From positions 1 through 37,034 of the forward strand of contig MU835702.1 of assembly GCA_029204225.1 (NCBI GenBank): a DNA stretch of 37,034 nucleotides, written 5' to 3'. Source of the DNA: Diphasiastrum complanatum. Taxonomy: Eukaryota; Streptophyta; Lycopodiopsida; Lycopodiales; Lycopodiaceae. Each line of letters begins with the position of its first letter. Position 1 is the first letter of the stretch. Positions 9,204-19,501 of the stretch are shown piece by piece. The notes under the pieces were generated by a model. That model searched no databases and was not told the DNA's origin. It saw only the letters and a list, made by a program, of their open reading frames with translations. The position numbers were made by a program, and so were the translations under genes.

Positions 9204-9527
9204 ATGTATCGTGAAGACGTACATATGGTTAAAACTGAGATGTCCTATCTCAAAGAGGCTAACACCAAGCTGCAACAAGAAGTGGATATTCTGAAACAAG
9301 AATTCAAATCCCAGCCTCTCGTTCATCATACAAACTCAAAAAAATGGAGGACAAAATTGAGAAGCAACAAGAAGAGGCTCTTTCTTGGGTCACAATAAAA
9401 AGGTAGTAAAGCAAGTGCCCCTATTTTCTTCGGTTATTTCAGCTACACTTTTAGAAGAGAAAAAATCTAGGGAGCATAAAGCAAAAAAACATTGAAAAAC
9501 TATTATACCAAAAACAAATTCTAAATA
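9204..9527 (+). pseudogene. Second LINE ORF1 fragment (coiled coil)
   Basis: The first frame (9204-9398) gives a strongly heptad-patterned helix, KTEMSYLKEANTKLQQEVD and onward, as in the coiled coil that trimerises ORF1 proteins. At a run of seven A near 9343 the homology moves to another frame (KMEDKIEKQQEEALSWV), then continues with VISATLLEEK. The same order occurs in the ORF1 at 1398-1922. It begins only a few bases from the inverted endonuclease piece, so the two may be the rearranged ends of one insertion. Confidence 0.6.
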
Positions 9528-11526
9528 AAAGCCAATGATAGTGGAAAAATCTATTATCCTACTCCACAAAAGGATCAAATCCTAGTTGCGAAGTTGTTTT
9601 GCTCTAATCATATCACAGACAATTGCTCCAACTATGTAATCCTTTTCCTACACATGCTCATCCCATACAACATCTATTTTGATCCTCTATATCATGTAAA
9701 TGGTTCTCTATCCCATCTTCTCATGCTTGTGTTAGACGACCTTTCACATGAACCACTGCCTCATCTAGAATATCTTGTAACCCATCTTCACATTTCAAAA
9801 CCTTAGCTATATATGTTTCTGCCTCATAGCATATACCATGCTCCTCTATCTCATTCAAAGTATCCAACGAACCTTCTAGATCCTATGATTGTCTCATGTG
9901 CGCATCCTTGTCGCTGAGCATTGTTTTCTTCTACTATCTCTTTTGCTCATCCCATTGTCTCTATTGCTCATCCCCCCATTGCAAGTACTCTTGTGATCCC
10001 ATAGGTTTATAAAAATAAGAAGCATTGCAAGTACCCATGCCATTGATTTTTGGACTTTTCAATTTACCGCCTTAGGATACTAATCTACTCTACAAGTTAC
10101 ATAACGCAGGAAAGTGATGAAAATTCCTCCAAGAGAGAGGTATGCAATATCCCGATAAGCAAATGACAGATAACTACTAAAAGGAAACTTAATCACTTGA
10201 GAGTAGTGTGTCAAAATGTTGTCACCAAAGTACTTGAACAAATCAATTGTAAAGTACTTAATCACTTGAGTGCAGTTACCAATCTAAGCATGGTTAAACT
10301 TCACTAAACATGCATACAACATACTATTACTCATATAGAAAGGCAGCTAATTGTGGCTAAAACACGAATCCCCTTATGTATAGAATATGCCTTATCTGAA
10401 ATGGTTCCAAATTGAAGAATCAAAGCATTCATGAATAAAAGCATTTAACCACTTTCAACCTATCAAGTATGTAAGCCAATATATTATCTAATTGAAATAT
10501 GCGTGAGGTTAGAGATCAACCCAATTGATTTACCCATGCAATAATCAACATTTAATTGGAACGAACAAATTTTACTGACCTATTTTAAAAACTTCTTGAG
10601 CCTCATCATTACTCCATTAAAAACCGTTGCATGTTTACGTTCCTCGCTATAGGAGTACTAAGTTTATTTTCGTGGCTATTATGATGCCAAAAAAAGTTTG
10701 TAGTTTTACCAATCTTTCCATTTTCGCAGTAAAGCCATAGTCAACAAAATCAGGGAAGTAGTGAGCCAAAAATGTTGCCACCTGCAATCAAGAATAAAGA
10801 GCTTATGTTTTGGATTGAGCATTTGTCGAATAACCAAAACCAAACCTGTATGAAGTCATTCAATTAGATTCTCATGATAGTTATGGAAAAAAATTCCTTG
10901 ACTTTGTATGCTTCATCTAAAAATTGAAGCAACATACACCATAAGCTTCTAAACGAGTTCAAAAACATCCCCTTGATAGACAAGTCTCTACTTTGGCTCA
11001 ACGATTGCATATGTAGGATAGATGAGTGGGATACTTGATGTATTTAATAAGTTTTTAATTACTATAAAAGTTATTCGAGTTGTAACAAAGAAATATCAAA
11101 TTAGACATCAAAAAGAAAATATTCAAGTAAATTTTCAAATTGGGAGCTATTGAACTTCTTTTAACTAGAGCTTCGTTTGATTAAACTAATGCTTGTTCTT
11201 TCAAAGCTGAATATACATACCAACTCATTTTTGCATCATAATGTTTTGAGTTTGTTCAATAGATCCAATATACGATGCTAGACTCAAGCCCCAAGGATAT
11301 GAAACTGGGATAAACTATGAACACAATCTCACAAAATAGAGAGAGAGAGAGAGAGAGATATCCAAAATGAAATGAAATAAAATGGTTCTGAATCTGAGAC
11401 CCACCATGATCTATGGGACAAAGCACGTACACCATGTCGTTTTACAACTGCTAACTTTCAAAACATGCTTTAAAGAGTTAATCCAAAACAAGAAAAGCAA
11501 TATTACACTAATTGTAGCTTGCCATA
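9528..11526. other. AT-rich DNA, no gene seen
   Basis: No recognisable coding sequence, LTR or RNA gene was found in 2 kb. It contains a short (GA)n tract at 11339-11359 and scattered weak repetition of CTCATCCC-type words near 9940-9985. The few open frames of 60-70 codons have no family features. Confidence 0.6.
11339..11359. repeat. (GA)n microsatellite
   Basis: About ten GA dinucleotides. Unlike the two long tracts it is not followed by a CG-alternating block, so I do not tie it to a LINE leader. Confidence 0.9.
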
Positions 11527-12420
11527 CATTTCTTACACTGTTTTCAAATTTTGATCCGAAGTACCTATAACACGAGAACATCTCCAAATCCTTTCATCCA
11601 ATGTCACTCTTCCTATTTGATCATCTGAGCCAACCACCAACACTTAGACTTTGCTTACATTAACTTCCATACAAAAGTGATGACATAATTTTCTTAATGC
11701 GAAAGCGATCAGAATATCACCAAGACTACAACCGTCCCCTCCACACTGAGAGATGACCAGCTCCAGCTCATCAATGTATAGTCCAAAGAGAACTGGTGAA
11801 AGAGAGCATCCCTGCTTAACCCCAATTGTACTCCGGATCTCCTCAGAAATGCCACTGTTGTGACGAAAGCAACCCAAAATCCTCTCATAGAGAGCCATGA
11901 CAACTAGAATGATATCAATCGAGAGCCCAAGTCGCGGAGTCTCTGGATAAGTAGAGAGCGTGGGACAGAGTCAAAGGCTTTCCCGAAGTCCACAAAACAA
12001 CAGTAAGCCTTTTCCTTCCTGTGCCTAGCTTCCTCAATGCGAGCTCAAAGTGTGAAGATATCAGTAGTGGAGTAATGAACGCGGAACCCTACCTGACCCA
12101 ATGCATGCAATCTCCTGGACTCTGCCTCTGAACTAACTTTAGACTGAAGGATGGTGCCATATAACTTCGCGAGAACATGGCCAATCATGATAGTGCGGTA
12201 ATTACTAGGTAATATGGGGTCACCATTTTTATGGATAGGATGTATGATGGTAGTGCACCAAGAGGATGGGAAGCCTTCAACAACAGCATGGTTGATGAGA
12301 GTGGATAGTGTGGGGGCAAGAGTGTCGGAGGCGTGAATCAGTAGCTCGGATTCAAGATCTTCAACGTCTTTGGTTCGATGAGTTTTTAGTCTTTTGATTG
12401 CCGCCCAAACCAAATCAGGG
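11527..12420 (-). pseudogene. LINE ORF2 reverse transcriptase, truncated
   Basis: This is the LINE reverse transcriptase that performs target-primed reverse transcription. Minus-strand frames carry, in order: FTPDLVWAAIKRLK, LINHAVVEGFPSSW, IHPIHKNGDP, SNYRTIMIGHVLAKLYG, then (after a TGA near 12045) CCFVDFGKAFDSVPR with the first catalytic Asp. After a frame change come STIGVKQGCSLSPVLFGLYIDE and VNVSKV. The block that should hold the second catalytic motif (YADD/FADD) is missing between ..GCSLGDI and the FCMEV segment, so the enzyme is dead. Wording such as AVVEGFP, NYRTIMIGH and GVKQGC matches LINEs I recall from non-seed plants. The downstream end is uncertain; sequence to about 11527 may still belong. 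Confidence 0.85.
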
Positions 12421-12908
12421 GTGAAGAAGGTGAAGTCTGAAGGTCGAGAGATGGAAATGGGCGTATCAGTGGGTATAGTGTAAAGCTAAGTAGCAAAGTC
12501 GGCTGATATGGAGATCGTCCAGGAGAGGGGGTGGTGCACGGGGGATAAATTCATGCTAGAAGGCACCAGAAGAAGAGCTAAAAAGGAGGTTCACAAGGCG
12601 GTTTCCTTCGGAGTCATCATAGGCACGTTTTTTGAGGCGGACAGCTGGAAATCTGCTTTCATTTGCTCAACTTCCCAAGCCAAGATAGGAATAGGAAGGA
12701 GGCCAGTAGGCATGGCCAGATCAATATGATTGGGGTTCAACGAAGAAGAAGATGAAGAAGAAATGGATGGAGGAAGATGAGGGGGAGGAGGTAGCGCCGC
12801 TGGCTCGTGGCAGGCAGCGTTGCCTCAAGCATGGGGGGCGCTGCCCCGCTGGCAGCGGGGGGGGTGAGGTGGCAGCCTCCTGCCTACTAGGACAATGAGG
12901 AGGCATGG
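12421..12908 (-). other. LINE 5' leader and ORF1 N-terminus, minus-strand copy
   Basis: Reading leftwards from the (CT)n tract, the GC-rich block has CAGCGGGGCAGCGCC-like words, then a Ser/Phe-rich stretch, then a frame containing NPNHIDLAMPTGLL. This resembles TPNHDHDLMLPYSGL in the plus-strand LINE ORF1 near 1360-1400. The leader thus seems to run into ORF1 and, after a deletion, into the reverse transcriptase at 12420. The join itself is not resolved. Confidence 0.5.
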
Positions 12909-12912
12909 CGCG

Positions 12913-13002
<90 letters not shown>
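12909..13002. repeat. (CG)n-(AG)n microsatellite, probable LINE leader
   Basis: About ten CG dinucleotides (12909-12928) abut about 37 AG dinucleotides (12929-13002). On the minus strand the order is (CT)n, (CG)n, CATGCCT, matching 861-935. Long poly-Ser-Leu or Arg-Glu frames across it are artefacts of the repeat. Confidence 0.9.
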
Positions 13003-13007
<5 letters not shown>

Positions 13008-13186
13008 TTTGTCTTTTCCATGCCAAAAGGCATATAAGACTAGTTAAAGTACATGTCAAGTATGTGGTAACTGTAGGAGCGTATGAAACGTCTCCAAGGT
13101 AACAGAAATACAAATCTAACTACTGTAAACTGAACTGAAAACTGATGAAACATATGGGAGCATATATAATGCTAATTGTCTGTCTG

Positions 13187-13873
13187 TCACGAATATGTTA
13201 TGACACTATCACCCAATCCTGTCCCGCTGATGCTAAAAAAGGATGTAATACGAGCGGTAGCAAAAGGAACTGCTGGTGGTCGATGACGTCGTCTGGGGAG
13301 ATAAGGCCTCCTCCTGATAGGTCGGGTAACTCGTGCAGCAACATGAGTATGAGTGGGACACTGTCTCTAATCTCTGTGGGCATGTAAGTCGTCATCTGTC
13401 TCATCCTCATCAGATACAAAGTCTCGTCCTCGTCTCCTAGAAAAGAAAGAGGTGATCTGCTGCTGAGAAATATGACTCCGCTGAGCTGTCTGACATAGGT
13501 CTTGCCGTAGAATAAACATCTCTCGTAACATGAGTGCGACACATCTGGGGTCCTCGTAGGCTAGGAGGGATCGTAGTGTGACAGGTGTGTCACGAAACAA
13601 ACAGTGATATCTCCCTCTGATCTCGTGATACACAGGGCACCTAAAGATAAAGTGATCCTCCGACTCCACCTCACCCAGGGAACAAAACTGACAAATCCGC
13701 TCATCTCTCGGGGTGCCCTGAAATCTCCCAGTCTCAATAGCCAACTGATGTGATGATACACGGAGCTGTCCCAATGTAAATCTGAGGCTATGTGATAATC
13801 CCGAGTCCAAATAGTGTGGCAAAACAGGGAACCCTGCTGTGTCAAGCTCAATGAAATGAGAGAGATGTAACTA
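13187..13873 (-). pseudogene. LINE ORF2 C-terminal tail with Cys/His motif and PIP-like boxes
   Basis: The frame is open from about 13873 to a TAG at 13367-13369 and then stays open to TGA 13187-13189. It has a basic helical part (LGQLRVSSHQLAIETG), a Cys/His motif CQFCSLGEVESEDHFIFRC, then a helix RCVALMLREMFILRQ. This resembles the zf-RVT-type region that ends many LINE ORF2 proteins. Next comes SQQQITSFFSRRRGR at 13442-13465, an exact fit to the PCNA-interaction consensus Q-x-x-(I/L/M)-x-x-F-F, followed by an acidic patch. About 70 residues further on, beyond the TAG, ARITSFFS (13235-13249) repeats the core without the Gln. Between them is an Arg-rich run. No reverse transcriptase lies directly upstream, so this is a detached 3' piece. 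Function is inferred from motifs only. Confidence 0.75.
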
Positions 13874-14440
13874 TATTGATCAAAGAAGCTCTTTGATGTA
13901 TTATAGAATGATAAAATATGAGGATCTCCAAAGCAATCTCTTGACCTCTTATTATGCTAATTTGAGCTACTTGAACTATGCTAAGTTCCCGAATTATCAC
14001 CTGTCTTCAAATAAAGCTCACATCTCTATTTATAGCATTTTGACATCCTAGCTTGACCTGATTGGCCCACATTCTAGAATGTCCTATTTACCTCACAAAA
14101 CTTCTTAGAGGCTAATTTATTTAGGGGTTCGAAGAACATTTAATAAGTTGCAGTTGCAGCACCCAAGCATCCAAAGTACCCAAATGATGGTCCCTATAAT
14201 ACAAGTCTCCAGGGCCCATATAGTTGTCTCTAGTCCAAACAACTATCCTATAGCTGGATAGCCATTGGGTACATAAGCACTTTATTGAGTACCTTCTTAT
14301 ACATGAGTAAAACTTTTACTAACCAGAAAAAAAGTTTTAAAAAATTGTACATACTGGGAAAAACCTCACCATCCTACCACGAATTTCAGGGAAAATACGC
14401 CTCTTTTCAACCTTCATATATTTGCGTATCTGCAAAATCA
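13874..14440. other. No gene; possible promoter-like DNA
   Basis: No coding sequence recognised. On the minus strand TATAAATA at 14034-14027 sits about 150 bp upstream of the LINE tail frame. It could be a solo-LTR promoter remnant or chance. Confidence 0.5.
14027..14034 (-). promoter_or_regulatory. TATA-box-like sequence
   Basis: TATAAATA in a GCTATAAATAGAG context is a textbook plant TATA box. There is no gene or intact LTR for it to drive, so its role is unproven. Confidence 0.3.
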
Positions 14441-14950
14441 AAAGTAAGCATCAAAGAACAAAAGTTAGTCAGCAAAGCACTACGTTTCATAAACCACCAA
14501 AGTCATGTTCAGTCTTGCACTTGGGTACACACTAATGCTATCACCAAGCTTTAAAGTAACAAAAAGAGTAGGTTCATATTTATTACGGATCTGCTGGAAT
14601 CCACTGATGGAACTCCAACAGGCTCACATAAATTTAGGTACTTGTGAGTAAAAGGAAACATCAAAGAACAAAAGTTACCCAGGATAGCACTAAGCTTCAT
14701 AAACCACTGAAGTCATATTTATTCAATAGCTTGCCCTTGAGTACCTACTGCATTATCTACAACATAAAAATGCTTCTCACATAAGAATACTATACAGCCG
14801 ACTTACAGAGATAACAACAAAGAAACCGTAATTCACTTGGAAAAATCGGTACACACTTATGCCACTACAAGCTCTAAAGTAACTAGAAAAGTAAGCTCAT
14901 AATTAATATGGAATTGCTAGAATGACCTGATGGAACTACAACAGATTTTA
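14441..14950. repeat. Old, diverged direct duplication
   Basis: CATCAAAGAACAAAAGTTA and a following GCTTCATAAACCAC-type stretch occur near 14450 and again near 14660. A second block, from TACACACT(A/T)ATGC to GATGGAACT(C/A)CAACAG, occurs near 14525-14620 and 14849-14945. The copies are diverged and gapped, so duplication is ancient. No coding sense. Confidence 0.65.
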
Positions 14951-15290
14951 ACAACTGTGGTCAATATGAATCTAGGGATTTTAGCACCTCAATCTACGTA
15001 ATGTCAACACTCCTCTTAAGAGCAATTGATATAAACAACTAAATTCTACTTTCAACTGATCAATACAAAAACTTAAAAATACACACAACATAAACTCCAA
15101 GCTTCTCTCAAAAATGACCAAAGTTCTTTTCCAATAGAATTTACTACCCCCAGTCCCTCTAGAAAGGGTGTGCATGCAATTGTAATCCAAAAATGACAAC
15201 CTTTGAACAGAACTTGGAAAGAGTCAGAACTATTGTTACAGACTATTGATATGCTCTTGACTTTAAAACAGGAATGCAATAAGTTGGGCC
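14951..15290. other. No gene seen
   Basis: AT-rich DNA between the diverged duplication and the left 238-bp LTR. The short minus-strand frames here carry no recognisable domain. Confidence 0.55.
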
Positions 15291-15528
15291 TGTCATGCCT
15301 CACTGTACCTGAACTAACTAGAATCCATCACATGAAATAGCTTACACAAATTCTCAACAAAATCCAGCTTTATTCCTTCCATAAACATGCACCAAACCTA
15401 GTTACATTCCATAAGCATGAATGTCATTACTCATCACAAACATTGGAGCTGGCTGCTCATGTCTCCTCCCACAAGTTACAACCAAAGCTACATAGAAAGT
15501 GATCGGAGTGCCCATCTCTGGGCTCACA
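15291..15528 (-). repeat. Left 238-bp LTR (3' LTR in element sense)
   Basis: It runs from TGTCATGCC to GGGCTCACA on the plus strand (TG...CA ends). It aligns closely with 28974 onwards over the first 170 bp, then more weakly to the matching CA end. Confidence 0.8.
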
Positions 15529-15542
15529 TATCCACCCTCCTC
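15529..15542 (-). promoter_or_regulatory. Polypurine tract of the 238-bp-LTR element
   Basis: The minus strand reads GAGGAGGGTGGATA right before the LTR, a reasonable PPT. Confidence 0.6.
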
Positions 15543-15571
15543 AAGCACCCCTAAGCCCTAAAACTTCCTCA

Positions 15572-15610
15572 TGTCAAACCGAAGGAAACCGCAAGTACCC
15601 ACTTGCGGTC
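15572..15610 (+). repeat. Copia H 5' LTR, left fragment
   Basis: Starts TGTCAAACCGAAGG and matches 22677-22715 nearly base for base until gypsy G interrupts it. The last five bases, CGGTC, are the gypsy target duplication. Confidence 0.75.
15606..15610. repeat. Target duplication of gypsy G, left (CGGTC)
   Basis: Pairs with CAGTC at 19920-19924. The single difference is CG to CA, as expected from methyl-cytosine deamination. The uninterrupted paralogue at 22681-22740 has CGGTC once. Confidence 0.8.
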
Positions 15611-16002
15611 AGTTATGGACTCGGCTCATTACATTCGCCGCGTCCATTTACATTTACAGTTACTTTACTTTATGCATAAGCAGGCCTTGGGCCCTTTTTT
15701 ATTCATTAGTGACATTCAAACTATATGGTTGGCCTTTGGCCTTATTATTCATTATTAGGCCATTTGGACATATTACTGGAGAGTGGGGCCTTCTTGGAGG
15801 GCGCACTATTATCCCTCCCAGTTGGGCCCTAGCCACTGGAAGCTTCCTTTTAGGGCTTCCTCTTGGCTATAAGTAAGGAAACTGTGTCATTTGTCATTCA
15901 GCTGATGATATTGATCCCTCTCTTTCCTGCTTTCTAGGGTTAAGTCTTGCTTATGTGATGCTTTCATAGCTTAATTGTAGATCAGCTGCTCTATTCGTAA
16001 CT
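15611..16002 (+). repeat. Gypsy G 5' LTR (392 bp)
   Basis: It runs from AGTTATGG to CGTAACT. The outer edge is fixed by the target duplication and the uninterrupted paralogue, the inner edge by the adjacent PBS. A TATA-like CTATAAGTA lies at 15868-15876. Confidence 0.92.
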
Positions 16003-16014
16003 TGGTATCAGAGC
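16003..16014 (+). promoter_or_regulatory. Primer-binding site of gypsy G
   Basis: TGGTATCAGAGC, complementary to initiator tRNA-Met, starts immediately after the LTR with no spacer. Confidence 0.95.
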
Positions 16015-16665
16015 ACTTTTCTGAGCACAATCTGGAATTTTTTCTTTGCTGCCTTGCCTTGCTCCTCCATCGCTGTTCCTACAGCTCCATTACCGTTTTG
16101 ACAGCCCTGTTCCTTCCACTCCTTCCTGCGTTCCCCCTGTTTTGTCCCCTCTTTTCTTTGCTGCCCAGCGCTCCTCCTCTTCCTTTCCATCGCTGTCCCT
16201 GCCTTCCGACCTATCACTTTCGTCTGATATTTTTCCAGTTTGCAACCATCTTCCACAGTTAGTTCCCTGACTGTCCAGCGCCCATCCTCATCCAAAAACT
16301 ACCCAATTCCGACATCATTTGCTATTCCAAACAGCTAAAATTCTTCAACCTGTAAATCGCTGCCTCAGCACTCCCAACTTGTCACTTTTGCCTTTTCTTT
16401 TTCTCCAATTCCAGCCATCTTTTACAGCTTATCAAAAGGTTGTCGCGCGCTCATTCTCCACCACATTTTCAGGAATTCTGACTCCGTTTACTCTTTCAAA
16501 TTCACATTGTATCCCTGGCTGTCCAGCGCATTTTTACAGCTTCTCCATTGTTCATTGCTGTCTGTTTTTTTTTCAGTTGTGATAATATTGGTTGTAATAG
16601 GCTAATTTGGGGTGACGACAAGAGTCCGCTCCCTCAAGTTTTCGTCTATTCCTTCCACTATCATT
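16015..16665 (+). other. Gypsy G leader
   Basis: Pyrimidine-rich, with repeated words such as CCATCGCTG and CTGTCCAGCGC. Open frames here are low-complexity Leu/Phe/Pro-rich artefacts. No domain recognised. Confidence 0.7.
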
Positions 16666-18556
16666 ATGGCACATTCACCTACCCCGAGTGAGACTACTCA
16701 GGAAACCTTATCCGATCAGTTTCGTCGCATGGATGCGACCCTTTCTGGCCTCGTTCTTCGCTTCGATTCAGTTATGACCGGCTTTGCTATTATGCAGTCA
16801 CAGATTGATTCTTTACAGCCTCATGGTCCTGGTAAAGCTCATGTTTTTCCTACATTTGGGACTCCCCCTCCATTTGGATTTCCATCTTCTTCTGCTAGTC
16901 AGCCTAGTGGTGGACCGTTCATTCCATCTAACCCACCTTCTGGTTTCTTTCCTCGCCCGCCCCTTCCTGAGCCACACTTTGCTCGAGACTTTCGTGATAG
17001 GGTACAGCTTGCTACCTATTCCGGTTCCTCCGACGGGAACTTATTAGAGAATTGGTTTGCTAAGCTTGACACATATTTTCAGATTTACCCCAAGACTGAT
17101 CCTCAAAAGATCCAGTTGGCTGCTTTACATTTAGATGGACGTGCCGCCACGTGGTGGCGAGTTTATAGAGTTGATCCTGATCGGGAAGGGCTCCATGTAT
17201 GGCATACTTTTCGCCGTGACCTCCGCCATGCTATGATTGATCCTCAGTGGCTTGACCGCCAATGTGATACATTTCCGTAGTCTCACTCAGACTAGTGATC
17301 TTACTTCTTATACAAATCAATTTATGGAGCTTTCTTATCTTTTCACAGATCTACAGCCCACTGAGCTTATTTCTCGTTACATTGCTGGGCTTCGTGGTGC
17401 TTTACGTTATGATGTTTCTTCCTTCCGTCCTACCACACTTGTTGAGGCGATGTCTCTTGCCAGTACTTTACAGCATAAGTACTCTGACACCCTTCCTTCC
17501 CGCTTCTCCCGACCCCGTCCTTCTGCTTCATCTTTTCCCGCTACGTTCACCCCTACACCGGCCCCTTCTGTTCCAGCTCTCTCCATTGCCCCTTCGCCTC
17601 CTCGTCCTCCGACTCCTCGACCTGCTTTTGTCCGACGTTACACGTCTGCAGAGTTCGCTGATCTTCAGCATAAGCGTCTTTGCTTTCAGTGTAAGAGTCC
17701 TGACCATCTTGCCCGTGATTGCTGCCAGCCTCTCCCTACTACTACTGCTGTTTTTTACTATGAGGGCACTACTCCAGATGATTCCGATATCTACATTCAT
17801 ATTTCTGATGAGCCTGACTTATCCTCTGAGCCTTCCCCTAATTTACTTCCTGCGACTTGCCATGCTCAGCTTGCCTATGCTACTTGGACAGGGCGTCCTG
17901 GTCCTCGCTCCATTCGGTTACGTGTGCGTATTACAGGTCGAGAGTATATTGCTTTAGTTGATACTGGTAGCACTCATTCTTTTATTAGCAGTTATATCAC
18001 TAGTCGGATCCGTGCTTCACCTGTTCCTGCTTGCCAGCCTCTCACAGTTGAGGTTGCCAGTTCTCATTCTTTTCCTAGTTCTCAGATGTTTCAGCGTTTA
18101 CCATACCGCATTGGAGATTTCTCTAGACAGGCAGATCTTTACATTATCCCTCTGGAGCGTTATGATCTTATCCTTGGTGCTGATTGGTTTGCATCTCTTG
18201 GAGCCGTTACAATGGACTTGACACAACAGACATTGACATTTGTACATGATGCAGTTACACACTCACTTGTGGGCATTGATTCTCAGGGAGACTTCCAGTT
18301 GATTACTGGGAAGCAGTTTATTCGCAGCCTGCCGAAGGCTCATTGTGCTGCCTTATTATGTGTTCAGCGGGCAATACCAGTTCCTCCAGTTTCTACACCA
18401 GCAGCTGTTCCTCAGGTGATTTCTGACTTATTACATCAGTATGCTTTTGTCTTTTCAGAACCTACGACGCTACCACCATTACGTGACGTGAACCATCATA
18501 TTGATTTGCGTCCTGGTTCTGCTCCTCCCTCCCGTCCCCCTTATCGTATGTCTTGA
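16666..18556 (+). pseudogene. Gypsy G Gag, protease and reverse transcriptase start
   Basis: I prefer the ATG at 16666 (MAHSPTPSE) over the in-frame ATG at 16612. Gag begins with a helical N-terminus and a Pro-rich stretch, then the capsid core (YSGSSDGNLLENWF, AATWWRV). One extra C at 17275-17276 shifts the frame. The second frame carries a Pro/Ser-rich linker, the zinc knuckle CFQCKSPDHLARDC (C-x2-C-x4-H-x4-C), and protease with an intact DTG at 242-244 of that frame and ILGADW at 312-317. The last 45 residues are the entry to reverse transcriptase (HHIDLRPGS, PPYRMS). The stop at 18554-18556 is one C-to-T change away from a sense codon and the frame reopens at once. Confidence 0.93.
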
Positions 18557-19456
18557 TCTGAGCGTGATGAGCTTGCGCTCCATATTACTGCCTTGTTAGA
18601 TCAGGGTCTCATTGTTCCTTCTGATGGGCAGTCTGAGGTCCTTAACAGGATCCTTGAGGATTATTTACGCCATTTTGTTACTCCTTCAGGGAAGGATTGG
18701 AATCAGCATTTATGTTTAGCAGAGTATAGCTATAATAGCTCTGTTCGTACCAGCACAGGTGTCTCTCCATTTTTATTATCTCATGGCTATGCACCTCTTT
18801 TACCTGGCATTCCTCTTCCTCCTGAGGATACACCTGTTACACTTGCATCTTTTCTATCAGGTGCTCGAGAGCTTATTACTCGGGCCAATTCTCATTTACA
18901 GCATGTTCAGCAGCGTTATCAGACCTCAGTTGATCGTCACCGCCGCCATGTTGAGTTTCAGCTTGGAGATATGGTTTATCTACGCTTACGGTTTGCACGT
19001 CATCATTTTGTCCATAGCCATGCTTCTACTGAGAAGCTTGCACCACGTTATTATGGGCCTTATCGCATTGTGTAGGTTCTTAGTCCAGTTACATATCGCT
19101 TACAACTTCCTGCTTCCACACGCGCCTGTGATGTATTCCATGTCAGTTTATTACGTGCTGCTATTGAGGATGACGCTCCTTGTGATGCTGAGTTTCCTAC
19201 TGCTCCAGAGTTATTTCCATTTTTACCTGCTGCTATATTACAGGTCCGTCTATACCATAGTCGACGCCGCCGGCAGATTCAATTTTTGGTCCAGTGGGAT
19301 GGTCGTCCTATTGAGGAGGCTACATGGGAGCCTATTGATGTGTTTTATCATACACCATTACTTGCGGATCAGGCTCGTGCTCTTGCTGCACTTGTTGATT
19401 CCTCTACATCAGATGTTCCTCTAGATGTTGATGCACCAGGGCTTGCTGCTACTTGA
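18557..19456 (+). pseudogene. Gypsy G fused RT start / integrase end / chromodomain-like tail
   Basis: In the same frame as the protease, the first 20 residues (ERDELALHITALLDQG) still belong to reverse transcriptase. At about 18618-18623 the reading passes without a shift into SDGQSEVLNRILEDYLR, which lies near the catalytic Glu of integrase. RNase H and most of integrase are missing. Then follow the integrase C-terminus (GDMVYLRLRF, YYGPYRIV), a stop at 19073-19075, and RLQLPASTRACDVFHVS. A chromodomain-like end (QFLVQWDGRPIEEATWEP) precedes the true stop at 19454-19456. The join falls on TCT, present in both expected partners, which suggests a microhomology-guided deletion or template switch. 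Confidence 0.9.
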
Positions 19457-19491
19457 TCCGGTTATCTTTTCGGCAGTTGGGTCTTTTTTTG

Positions 19492-19501
19492 TGTCGGGGA
19501 G
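19492..19501 (+). promoter_or_regulatory. Polypurine tract of gypsy G
   Basis: GTGTCGGGGAG directly precedes the 3' LTR. It is short but at the expected place. Confidence 0.65.

Noticed and set aside
12721-13113. Open frames across the (AG)n tract
   Set aside because: Same artefact of simple repeat; the sequence is better read as a LINE leader.
16002-16582. Leu/Phe/Pro-rich open frames in the gypsy G leader
   Set aside because: Composition of a pyrimidine-rich leader, no start context or domain, located between PBS and Gag.
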